The position numbers were made by a program, and so were the translations under genes. The notes beneath the pieces are model-generated. The model was not told the DNA's origin. It was given only the letters and a program-made list of their open reading frames with translations, and searched no databases. A stretch of 64,000 bases of DNA from Pochonia chlamydosporia 170 (lineage: Eukaryota; Ascomycota; Sordariomycetes; Hypocreales; Clavicipitaceae), in the NCBI RefSeq assembly GCF_001653235.2, contig NW_019154051.1:62001-126000 (forward strand), given 5' to 3'. Shown here one piece after another: positions 33,296-43,745 of the stretch. Within the stretch, counting starts at the first letter, position 1. Each line of letters starts with the position of its first letter.

Positions 33296-34406
33296 TTAGA
33301 TACTGCCTAATAGAATGACTATACATATTGCCGCAGATAGAAAAAGGGCCCTGCGATGGGTGAAGGGTGAAAGTCTACAGCCTGACGATGGCGAACTCGT
33401 CGGACGCGCGCTCTCCTTGGAAGGCGGCTTTCGATATTTCTCCCATAGAGCATGCATTCGCATAATTTGACCTCGCGTAAACTCATTTGAGCAATCGCTA
33501 GTTAGTTTAACGTTAATAAACATTAGTCTTAGCTAGCTAGATTTGTGCACACGAGGACAACTTACTCATCTGAATAGTCCATAAAATTATGAATTGCATC
33601 AAGACCAGGAAGATCAGGGCAGGAATGCTTACCAATCGGGCATCCGGTGCTACTATCAGCCGAGGCAGGGGTATCGGCGACGAAATCACCAAGAGCTGGG
33701 TCAGGATTGCAACCGCCTTCAAATACGTGCTCGAGACCAAACCAATGGCCCACCTCGTGGGTCGCGGTTCTTCCTAAATTTGTCCCATTCATGTAGCCTC
33801 CGGGAGTAGTGCCCGAGTTAATCACGCAGTTACTACTCGTAGAGTCGCTTGCGTTTGCATCCGGAGGCATGGACGCAAAGCCGAGCAGATCACTGATCTC
33901 ATTCGGTGCGAAATTTGGCAAGCCCGATTGGGTGACTCGGTCGACGAAATATAAATTGAGAGCATCATTGCCTCCCTGCTGGAGAGTATTCATCATTCCC
34001 TCGTAGCTTCCTTTTGCACCGTTTGACCAATCCTCATTGATTGTCCAAGTCACATTCCGAAGCTTGAAGGAGATGCGAGCTGCTTTGAAATCCTGATTAA
34101 GAACTTCTAATTGCTTATCCAGGGTTTCCCGCTGTATCCAGATTAGTTAAGTTCACTGCGGTATGCGTGAATAGGGCTTTAACACACAGAAAGATGAGCA
34201 GCGGAAGTGGTCGAGTTTGAAATGGCATGCATGTAAGTATCGACGACTATTGGTGTCGTCGAGTTTACGTCGGTTCGATAGGGTAGGTCAGTATCTGTAG
34301 CTGACCGTCGTGAAGCTCTCGCCGCACCGCAACGGTGTCTGCCTTGGAGGTTGGCAATCGTAGGAGCTGCGGCAATTAACGTAAGAACTATTTGCAACAT
34401 CTTCAT
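33296..34406 (-). CDS. secreted M43-family zinc metalloprotease (cytophagalysin/MEP1-like)
   Basis: Three exons on the minus strand: 34406-34188, 34131-33566 and 33497-33296; introns of 56 and 68 nt with CTAAC/CTAAT branch sites; phases agree, 328 residues. Start ATG 34406 gives a signal peptide (MKMLQIVLTLIAAAPTIA); the ATG at 34442 would add a poly-Lys leader and is unlikely. The active site is TATHEVGHWFGLEHVF (HExxHxxGxxH) with the Met-turn in NFMDYSD. Extracellular endopeptidase. After the usual end (MRMHALWEKYR) the frame continues into a Ser/Pro stretch and a hydrophobic terminus (ALFLSAAICIVILLGSI), which is atypical and may reflect 3' erosion at the Helitron border. Confidence 0.85.
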
Positions 34407-35340
34407 ATTGAATCTTTTTTTTTTTCCTTTTTTAGTTGCCAATGGTTATGACGGTAAAATGTTTGGCGATAGGATAAAGTAGTTTGCACGTATAAAATAA
34501 GCAACGATATTCAGACGACAAACCGGGGAGAGGCAGAGAAATGAACAGTTCCAGGCAATTGTTAGATTTAATGAAGAATAACATGTTCATCAAAGATACA
34601 ATATTTTTTGTGCATAAATGGCACAGTGGTCATTCTGACAGCAATTTATGTGACACTTACTTTACAACACGTGCTGCTTCAGACCTAGAACATGAGACGG
34701 TGTAAAGCTTCAAGGATCCGCTTGTGCCAGCTTCACCTTAAAAGGTTTGGGGGATTCGTGTGGCTGTGGGGGACATAGCCTCAGGAGCTAGCAGGGGCAT
34801 TCGGCCTCAGGCACTAGGCCGAAAATAGTGCCTGAGGCCGAATAAGGTGCTGATCAACTCACCTCAGCTTTCAATCAGGTGGGCTCGTTAGGTAACTACT
34901 TACTCTCCGATTCTGTCACTGTTAGATTGACGGGAATATGCGGCTAAAGCGGCGCAAAATTCGTTCTGTGGCTTGTGGCTGTCTGGACGAAAGGTAGCAA
35001 AGGACTTCCCCGCCCACACGAAATTGAAGGAAAATGAAGACCAACAATAACAACAGGATCATCAGAATCTGAATAATTTAATAATTCATCAATATACCGG
35101 TCGTTAGCCAAGTGAGGCATCATAAATCTAACAGGCTTATCCAGAAGTTGGTAAGTGGCAAAACCTCATAAGAAGTGGCACGCCAGCCGAGCCCCAATAC
35201 TAACGTCACTGACAGTCGGTGAGGATAATCGTGTGGAGCGGATTGGACAGTCATATGCACTTGTGCTTACGAGATATGGTACCCGTGCCTTTGCGACATT
35301 CCTTTTTTATGTACAAAGATATCAGAGACGCATCGGCGAT
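34407..35340. other. protease upstream region, includes a perfect hairpin
   Basis: No gene recognised. Contains the A/T-rich leader of the protease and the hairpin at 34799-34843. Confidence 0.4.
34799..34843. repeat. perfect 18-bp inverted repeat with 9-nt loop
   Basis: ATTCGGCCTCAGGCACTA at 34799-34816 is exactly complementary to 34826-34843. Nearby ATAGCCTCAGGAGCTAG (34775) is a partial third arm. Possibly a minimal foldback element or terminator-like structure. Confidence 0.75.
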
Positions 35341-36226
35341 ATATGAAACCGTATGAAACCGACTGAAACATAAGTAACTATGAAACTCGGAGTGTTATGG
35401 TTTGCTTGGTTGCGTCAGCCATGCTGACATCGCGATGCACAGCCACTCGACCTACAATGTCTGGTCTGGCAAATGTAGGGATCCCCGAGTTGGAAGGGTT
35501 GTTGAAGCCGGGCTGGTTGGACTCCCCTATCGTTTGCAGGGCGGAGTCGGCCGTACATGCTGTGGGAAGCCCAGTGGTGGTCGATTGAGCATGATGAGTT
35601 TCCGAGTTGAGGGTTATGCATGGAAGAGATAAGTCGTATTCGAAGTTACAAGGTTGGACAAAAGTACGCAATAAGTCCTGTAAGATATAGATCATATCAA
35701 CCTCGGAGTGAGATGTGGTGCGGGCGAGCGTGGGGAGGAATGCTGACTTTTGGAGAATCTGGAACGCATGTATGTGAGGTCTTCCCCAGCGGTGTTTTAT
35801 TTCGCCAAAACTGCACCTCATCGAAAGTGTTTGACTTCTCACTTGACGTCGTCCATGTTTTGGGTTGGAAAGGGGGGTTTACATTGACAATGCCCTCATT
35901 GATCGGGGAGGTGCGAAATCCTAGAAGCCAGGCCCTGTTGTGAAAAAGCGAGACGAAATTTAAGTCCAGTGACAAGGCTAGCTTCTCTCGCGTCTTTCCC
36001 TCGGGCTCGGACTTGCTCAGATAAGGAAATCGACGAAGAGCGGCAAGTATCAGTGGTTATATGCTAAATTGAAAGAGGGCTGACCCTGCACCGGCTGGAA
36101 TACGCCTTCTTGGACTTCAACGCACGGCTTGGACTTGGACACAACCCAGTAGCTCCTTAATATTTGTTGCAGCGACATTCTCTTGCGTTGACCCTTTCGA
36201 CCTTCAACTCTGGGAACAATTAACTT
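35341..36226. other. spacer with TGAAAC-rich left border
   Basis: 35345-35390 has several TGAAAC(C/T) motifs in a row, mirrored at 38155-38280. The rest is open in several frames (for example 35378-35842 minus, 154 codons) without a recognised domain. Confidence 0.3.
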
Positions 36227-37206
36227 CTAAATGATGCCGGCTGCTACGTTCAAATACAGGAGGTTGGCCTGCAGCCATTTGAGACTCGGTATAATGCCCT
36301 CAAATGATTGCACTCGGTATTCCAATTCACGTCGCTGCTGTGGGTCAGTAATACCGGGCCAAACTTGGCCGCTTGCGAAGGCCTGGTGAATCCACAGCTG
36401 GTCTGCTTTGCTAGCGGCAGGGGCGCGGCCCTCCAGGGCGAGGACTGTGTCCCGATCAATAGAGTGTTGCAAAAATCTGCTGCCAAGTGTGAGCCTCGAC
36501 CATCCTGTGTATATGAGGTTCCAACCGGCAATAGTCTCTCCAAAAATACGGTTGTCAAAAACCGAGCTGTAGCATCCAAGCTGGAGGAAATCAACAACAG
36601 CCGGAAAATGCCCCAGCAAGTCTAGTGCCTCCATCATAGGAACACGCTGGGTGAGTCGTTGAAAGATGTACTGTTTCGATTTACTCAAACGTTGATGCCA
36701 CTCATGGAACTCCAAACTGCCGTCTCCATACTCTCGCAGCTTGCAGTATACACGCCCATCCGAGTCTGGGGTCTCATGCTGAAATTACTCTGTCCGCGAC
36801 CTTACCGTTTGGTTGGTTCGCAATTGCGAAAGGCTCATACATGACAGCCTAACGGTCCACCGCTCATGTGGGTTAATATTCGTTGTCGCTTCGATCCGGT
36901 GGCGACCCTGAGTGAAGCACACGAAGTGGTCATCAAGGCAAGGGAATTGCCATCGAGGTTATGTCGATTGAGATCCTGACGAGACAAGCCCAGCTTGTTC
37001 AGGAATGACGGCGCTTCGGCATTGTCGATATAGCCGTCAATCCAATGCCTACTATTTTCATGATCAGCCGAATTACACTCAAATAGTGTTTGGAGCCGTT
37101 CTGTTTGTCGGGTGTTGTGTAACCGCTCTCCTACCCCCTCCACAAACTGCAAGTTTTGCAGAGGAACTTGAACCACTCCCAAAATGTCTACTTCGGACTT
37201 CTCCAT
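36227..37206 (-). pseudogene. DUF3723 protein relic
   Basis: Fungal DUF3723 proteins have unknown function but are recurrent Starship cargo. The N-terminal part (37206-36840, minus) has VQVPLQNLQFVEGVGERLHN and the hallmark DHENSRHWIDGYIDNAEAPS. After a broken stretch the next part (36715-36227) has SKSKQYIFQRLTQRVPMMEA, LDLLGHFPAVVDFLQLGC, GWSRLTLGSRFLQHSIDRDT, then ITDPQQRRELEYRVQSFEGI and IPSLKWLQANLLYL. Order matches the family, but the two parts are out of frame, a stop lies between them (near 36785), and the long C-terminal region is absent. It is oriented like the DUF3435 gene at 55.5-58 kb. Confidence 0.75.
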
Positions 37207-38150
37207 GGTTTCTGCCTGTTCGAGCGTGGGGCACGGGAATTTGAGAGTTTGTTACCAGGAGAGCTCACCATGAATGTAGCCAGAGGTGGAGAAACCACAG
37301 CGGCGCAAGGGTGGACGGAGAGAACAAATGAGTACGCGTGTGTATGCAAAGTTGAAGAATTAGGATTCAAATTGTGTTTTCCAGAGACTTCTTCTTAGTC
37401 GTTCTATTTAAAGAACCATGAGTCATCTCGAAGAAAACGCATGCTGATGCTGGAGGGGTCAAATCAGTCATCGAGCAGTGCCTGAACAAATGCGAAACCC
37501 ATCAAGAGGTGCTTAGGTTGAGGTCACGCTTTTGCCTAAATTCCTGGCAGACCAGGTCCTCATCGCTACGAGGCTATTTTTGGTGCAGAACATTAACATC
37601 TGTCAACCAATCCAAATCTCCCCACACCTAAGCGCCAGGGGCTACTTTTCGCTGCAGAATCGCCTCCTCATCCAATCCAAAGCACCATTGACTACTTTCG
37701 CTGCAGAACAATGCCCTAAGCGCCAGGGGCTATTTTCGCTGCAGAACGGTTGCCCACCCCGCCAATCCGAGGCGTCACGAGTACTTTCGCCGCAGAATAT
37801 TGGCCTTACTTACCACAGATTGCCGGGGGGTTAATTTCTGAGAAAGAATCATCAGGTTTTTCATCATATAGATGTATGTAATAGCGTGGGGTATAGTGAC
37901 TCATGTCTTGAACCTCAGAACTTTGATCTAGTAAACCAGATACGCAATTGCGCGGTTTGTCGAGGTCAGGTATCGCATCGTCGGATTTACCAAGTGGGGC
38001 AGACATTTCAACAGTTCCGAGTCTGAGTTAAGTTCAGCATAAAAAGAGCTTTCTAAACCAAGTTTGGCGGCATTTCAAAGCCAGATATGGAGATGCTAAA
38101 CCAGAGAATTGAACAGTGACATTTAAATTGGAGTTTTGGCGATATTTATA
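37207..38150. other. DUF3723 upstream region
   Basis: No further gene recognised; includes the degenerate CTGCAGAA repeats at 37565-37800. Confidence 0.35.
37565..37800. repeat. five degenerate repeats with core GGCTACTTTTCGCTGCAGAA
   Basis: Variants of the core occur near 37572, 37632, 37691, 37729 and 37779, with spacings of roughly 38-61 bp and recurring CCAATCCAA and CTAAGCGCCAGGGG between them. Irregular tandem repeat; no coding function is evident. Confidence 0.7.
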
Positions 38151-38154
38151 CCAT

Positions 38155-38280
38155 ATACTGAAACTTACTGAAACTTACTGAAACTCTGAAACTGAAACCA
38201 CAAGGCGTTTCAGTGAAACGATACAGAGCACAGTTTCATATCATATGAAACTGTATCTGAAACGTATATGTTTCTATCCA
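38155..38280. repeat. TGAAAC/GTTTCA-rich subterminal-type repeat block
   Basis: ACTTACTGAAACTTACTGAA-type direct repeats are followed by GTTTCA motifs in the opposite orientation around 38213-38275. The same motif cluster lies at 35345-35390. The pattern resembles transposase-binding subterminal repeats. Confidence 0.5.
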
Positions 38281-39168
38281 TCACTGACAGATTCCATCTC
38301 CCCTTTCCAGATCTCTTAATTTACTAGTCTGCGGAACTCTGACTTACCTACACGAACTGTGCCATGACACCACGGAGCAGGTCGTTGCGGAGACTGCAGG
38401 CAATGAGACTCCAAGGAGCAAGGGAAGAGGCGAAAGAAAAGCTGAGGAACAAGATGCCCTATACTCGGCGGGGAGGGAGGAACAGTGCATTGTAGTCAAG
38501 CTGTAGCGCAGTGGAAATAAGAATGAGCTGAAATTGCCCGAACGCACTAGATTTTGGTGAAAACATGCGAGAGCTAAGTCGTGACACCTTGGGAGGAAGT
38601 CTACAACCGTCAACTGTCATGAACCAGTTGCTCCACCGCCTTGTGAGGGCTGGTTGATTGACTAGTTGAGTCTGGGGCCAATGAGGAGCGCTAAAAGTGC
38701 GGCGTCCCTATCAATTGCCTTAATTTACACCACACCATGGTCCGGCGCACCCGTCGGAATCTGAGCAACAGATGAAAGAAGAACCTCAGCTCAGATAACT
38801 ACTGACTCGAGAGTTCCCCAGAAGAACTCCCAATCCTCGCGTTCCCCGCACCCCTGCAGATCAACCCAATTTCAATCGGAGGATGCGTCAGCCCTTCCCA
38901 TAGGGCTGTATGTAACGTGCTAATTTACCCTGCAGGCTAATTATGCACGGCCCGGAAAGGTGCCGAAGGTCATGAAAGGGCGGGGCTGGAAGACTTGGCG
39001 TTTAGGCGCAATACGATCATTACGTGTCACACAACTGTGGGTCACATGAGATCAAGTATGACGGCACCGAAAGTGCCAATTATCTGAGGAGCAAGAGCTC
39101 CATACAAAGGAAATCGTTGTAGTTTTGTCTCTTTTAGAACATGTCCAAAGGAAGCTCTTACTCAAGCT
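38281..39168. other. intergenic, possible exon remnant
   Basis: A plus-strand stretch at 38326-38508 reads LVCGTLTYLHELCHDTTEQV then VAETAGNETPRSKGRGERKA, which looks protein-like but was not identified. Nothing else seen. Confidence 0.25.
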
Positions 39169-39390
39169 ATCTCCTTAAGGGCGGCTTTGCACCCATGGTC
39201 CGTGCACGGTTCGCTTATTTGCTTGGCAGTACAGTATTTCGTTAGCGACGCGTCGGTCATAAGGATGATGGTACCTGCTAATTTGTGCGCCAAAAACAGG
39301 TTACTGTACTTTAATGGGCGTCCTTGGACCATTCTGATTGGATCGCTGTAGAGGCACGGACCATGGTTGCAAAGCCGCCCTTAAGGAGAT
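39169..39390. mobile_element. 222-bp MITE with ~37-bp terminal inverted repeats
   Basis: ATCTCCTTAAGGGCGGCTTT at 39169 continues through GCACCCATGGTCCGTGC; the reverse complement of the right end (39354-39390) matches with one mismatch. The interior has no ORF of note. The target duplication is unclear, perhaps AT or TA. Confidence 0.85.
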
Positions 39391-39787
39391 CAAAATCTCA
39401 TGCGTTGACTCATTAGCCTCAATCGGTCCCGCAAGTAGAGTGACGTATAAGTGAGATGGCTGTAGTTGCAGATGTAACCACTCCCAACTGGAAATCCAAC
39501 AATAGTAGAGGATCACCAGTAAGTGGTTATTACCTGCCCAGATGGCAGTCAAAGCCAACGAGAGCGTGCACAAGTGCAATAAGTTGCTCAGGGCGAGAAC
39601 TGGAAGCTCAGCTCATAATTCACATCACCGCCGATAGGTTGGGTGAAATTGTCGTCAAACAAAATGACGAAGCTTCATCCAGTTGCGCCTCGGTCTGCAT
39701 TGGGCCATACAAAATTTGGACCAATCAGGTCTGAGGAAACTTTTGCGCATCCCTGTCCGCACCAAGCCCTCATTATTTGATACATAT
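39391..39787. other. intergenic, nothing recognised
   Basis: Short frames on both strands without motifs. Confidence 0.35.
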
Positions 39788-40104
39788 ACAGGAGAGGCAA
39801 CCCCAGGGGGGGTTGCGCAAAGAGCCTTGAGGAACGAAAGGTTGAGGTGGCGAAAACAACCAATCACAAGGGTGAAAACTCGAACCAATCAGAAGCGGGA
39901 GCTTTCAGGGGCGGTGCATAGTCCTTTCGTTCCTCAAGGCACAGTCTTTAACAGGAGAGGCAACCCCAGGGGGGGTTGCGCAAAGAGCCTTGAGGAACGA
40001 AAGGTTGAGGTGGCGAAAACAACCAATCACAAGGGTGAAAACTCGAACCAATCAGAAGCGGGAGCTTTCAGGGGCGGTGCATAGTCCTTTCGTTCCTCAA
40101 GGCA
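39788..40104. repeat. two 154-bp direct repeats, each with a perfect 18-bp inverted repeat
   Basis: 39788-39941 and 39951-40104 appear identical (period 163). Each contains CAACCCCAGGGGGGGTTG and a foldback pair GCCTTGAGGAACGAAAGG / CCTTTCGTTCCTCAAGGC (39824-39841 with 39923-39940, and 163 bp later). The 9-bp spacer CAGTCTTTA is the outer end of the inverted-repeat element that follows. Confidence 0.88.
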
Positions 40105-41102
40105 TGGGACGCACCCAAATCTCAATTTGGACGCACCCCCCCACATTTAGCCACACCTGAGGTAGCTTCAGCCACATGGCCTCCGACTTCGCGGACCCAA
40201 GCCATCGACGTCAAAACTGTTCAGTGTTGGTTGTGATTGTCGCGATTCTCAAAACCAACCAACTAACCACTGCTGAGGTGATAGAAATTCCTCTTCGACT
40301 TCTGAACCACGGATCGTCAGTTATCAGTGGGTAGCAAACGTCCCAGTAGTTCTTGCAGGACTGCGGTCTAGATGCTAGGACTTCGAGACATGCAGAAGTC
40401 CTAGATCTTGACTTGAACAGAAGCGCCAATCTGCAAATAGCCACAAAACCCTGTTAATAGAATGGAAATATGTGAATTCGCCGTGTATTGAATACAATAG
40501 CTTTACAAGTAGTCGATAAGATTCTTTTAATGTTGGCTATGGCGCCTCCTCCAGGCTTTCCTCGAGAGTCAACACGAAGTGGCATTAACAGGTCAGCGCG
40601 ACGGAACTACTCTCAATTCGAACTAGGATCAACTCTTGACGAGGACGACGCAGCTGACCTACCAGACCAACAACAGCCTTTGCGAAAACGGCGCAAGGTT
40701 TCTGCTAGAGTCACAACTCGACATACTCGTCAACAGGCAAAGGAACATAGGGCGAGGTCCGCAAGGCCAATGCAGCTAAACAGCATCATTCTCCAGGTGT
40801 GGGGGAGGACCATAAAATAACGGAGATTTTGCTTGCGAAGGGACAGAAAAAGTGGGAGGAAAAGGAAAAGGTTTGCGATAGCATTGTAGTTGCAACGGAT
40901 TAAGGTAGGAAGTCAACCTGGCTTGCCTGGGTAAGCATAATACAGTGCTGCTCATGCACTGTAAGTAGTTGCTGGTACGGTGGAAATACTGGGGACATCA
41001 CCTGCAGCAAATTTGACCGGGCCATTATCGGAGACTGCTGTGGCTGAATGTGGGGGGGTGCGTCCGAATAGAGATTTGGGTGCGTCCCATTAAAGACTGT
41101 CC
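39942..41102. mobile_element. second member of the CAGTCTTTAA..GACGCACCCAAATCTC element family
   Basis: The right end (41042-41102) reads, reverse complemented, GGACAGTCTTTAATGGGACG then CACCCAAATCTC. The left end is split: CAGTCTTTA at 39942-39950 and TGGGACGCACCCAAATCTC from 40105, separated by the second 154-bp unit. The interior holds a 110-codon frame at 40488-40820 (Pro/Arg-rich, PLRKRRKVSARVTTRHTRQQ), possibly a remnant of the parent protein. Related to 11719-12255. Confidence 0.75.
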
Positions 41103-41591
41103 ATTATTTGGGGGAAAACTTAAAGAACTAATGTAATACAGCCTTCGGCTGAACAAGCGAAACTTTATTGTCACATACCTACTCGTTGAGAAACGCATCT
41201 GCGACCTGATGCCTTGCAGAGGATAATCTCCAAAACTGAGGACATGTATGCTTGTAACAAAACCTGGCTATTTTGGATTTGTATTTCAGGCTCAGCCTGA
41301 TATTAGAACCGATGACAAAGTCGCTCTGCTGGATGGGCTCCATTCGTCAATGGTGCTTGAGGATCTCGAAACTGGCTAACATAGGATGAAATCATGGTTG
41401 CAATTATGCATATGTATGTCTTATCAGTCGGATGCGGCGTGGTCTGCAGGAAGGAGTATTCTACATTGACTTACCGGAGTTGGATTAAAGCACGATATCA
41501 AACCCGAAATAACCTTGTTTTGTTGTCTCCACCCACACAAGTTGCTCTTCTGCCACGCGGTCTACTTCAAAATATTTAAGCCCAGTGCTCG
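41103..41591. other. intergenic, nothing recognised
   Basis: No coding or repeat signal beyond chance frames. Confidence 0.35.
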
Positions 41592-43455
41592 GTGCAGGAT
41601 AGGGGCTGTCGTACTCTGCTTCAGATCCTGCTTCTGATTTTCAGGTTGAATCCCGACCTCCTCAACCCTATTGAGTTTCCGTCTCAGAAAATTTCCACTA
41701 GACAAGCGTCTCTGACTCTCCATACTGCTACGGCCGAGTGCCTGCCACACACCTCAATGACGGGGCTCACCGTCGTGTCTTTGGGCAACCAGGGTGCCAG
41801 TTCGACGCCCGGTTTGGACGGTCAATCCTGAGCCCAAACGATTTTCCTCCATGATGTCCCATCACAATCCGACACCCCTGAACCTCCAACAACCAGACAG
41901 CTGGGCTTTGCTCCACAGTCAGCTACGTTCAACCAGCATCATCAGTTTCATCTCCACAGAATAATCGCTCAAGGGACGCGTTTCTTGGCCCTGTTCGTGC
42001 ATTACGCCAGTATAAGATTGTCGATTAGGCCCAGCCTCAATTCCAAGGTCGCCGTTGCAGTCCCTTTCATAATTAACCCTATCATATGTCTGCGCTCTCC
42101 GATCTTTGTCGGCCCGGCCTCTTTTCACGATCACTTTGCCCATTCGCCTTTACGAAGAGCTTCTGACGGCAGCTTATATCAAGACGTCTTGAACATTGAG
42201 TACTTCAACATCAGTGACGCCAATTAACACATGAGAATCCCTTCCAATAGCCCGCCCATTAGCCCTTCACATATTCTTCAACAGGTTCCGGGCATGTATC
42301 AACCAGCTTTTGGGTTGGCTCGTCCAAGCGGTGGCCCTAGTGGTGGCATAGAACCCCCCGACATGCAGCCTAGCAACAAGCCTCTTCTTACCTTGACTTC
42401 GCAAGAACGAACCGACATTACATACAATGTCACTTCCGCTATCGATGGCGATTTTACATCGAGCAATGGCCAAGATGAGCCAGCCAAGACTCACATTGAC
42501 CAAGATTGGTTGACACCTCCAGAAAAAGGTATGATCAAGATTAACGTTTTCTAGTGAGCCATGACCAGAACTAATTATACAATCTACTTTAGGTCGGCAC
42601 AATTCATACCCCTGGTCTGTTACTTATCTGTTCTGTCCCGGAGATGTGGCTGTTGGATGTTCCCAAAGCTCACCTAAGTTATCACCAACTCCTGACTTTT
42701 CCCCAAATACCAAATCCTCCAGCTCTGTGTCACCCCTTAACAGACTGGTTATGTCGTCGCCATTTCGTAAACGGCAGTCTACTGTTCTGAACAATTTGAT
42801 TGCGATGGGTCTAGCAGACCGCGAATATAACACCGGCCAGGAAACATACCCTACAAAACGAGTACAGAAACATTCTGCCACATTCCAATGTGCACTGTGT
42901 GCCAAGAGGTTTACGCGCGCGTATAACTTGAAATCTCACATGAGAACTCACACAGATGATCGGCCATTTGTATGTACCGTCTGTGGGAAAGCATTCACTC
43001 GTCAGAATGACCAAAAGAGGCACGAGAGTCTACATTCTGGTCAGAAGAGATACGTTTGTGAAGGGAATCTCGGCGCTGGCGGTCAATGGGGCTGTGGCAG
43101 ACGATTTGCTCGTGCTGATGCCCTTGGCCGTCATTTACGCTCTGAAACCGGACGCATCTGCATTAGGCCGCTACTAGATGAGAAGAAGGTTGAATACCAG
43201 TTGCAACGACAAGAGCGACTCCTGCAACAAGGTATGGCTCAGAAGTTGGGTGCTCAGCAAGCCACGGCGTTGGGTCCGTCAACTGCGTACGCTCTCTGTG
43301 CCAATGGCGACGATATGCGTCATACAAACTTACTGCAATCGTGTTGTACTTTAGATCAGATGAATTGGTCCACCCCGAGCGAAGGGGGTGGTATGGAGGA
43401 TCGTCTTGGTGGTCGGCCGTCTTTTGATGCGGGCGAGTATTACAAAGGGCAATGT
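41592..43455 (+). pseudogene. Crz1-like C2H2 transcription factor, N-terminus broken, C-terminus cut by a LINE
   Basis: Calcineurin-responsive factors bind DNA through C2H2 fingers after nuclear import. The finger region is intact: [20 protein letters not shown]...[21 protein letters not shown]...H and a degenerate third unit with [20 protein letters not shown] followed by [11 protein letters not shown] (42880-43190). Upstream, RIPSNSPPISPSHILQQVPG and an intron at about 42530-42593 match the family layout. Lesions: TGA near 41829, a frameshift near 41960 (PQNNRSRDAFLGPVRA is readable only in another frame), and TAA at 42225-42227 where Gln fits. Similarity ends at [10 protein letters not shown] near 43440, where LINE 3' sequence begins. 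No product could include both the activation region and the fingers. Confidence 0.8.
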
Positions 43456-43745
43456 AATGTAATTTATTTACGCCCGGAGGGATGATCCCTAGAGGGCCAT
43501 AACGATGCGCTACTTGCTCATTCTACCCTGTAAGCTAAACACCTAGAGCCCGACAATGGTTTCCTTCCTAAGCACCTGCAGCCTCATTTCGCCAACTGAC
43601 TGTCCTGCCCTGAGGTCATTCCCCCCGAGTGCCCAGCATCCCATCGTCGGCAGCTGGAGCTCGGTCGGTCAGTGCAAGGCTGCACGACTAGGATATTACG
43701 CGCTGATTCCAGTCCACTTGTCTAACTCATCGCAGGTTTACCTGT

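Noticed and set aside
35378..35842. 154-codon minus frame as a gene
   Set aside because: No domain, no intron logic, and alternative frames of similar length overlap it.
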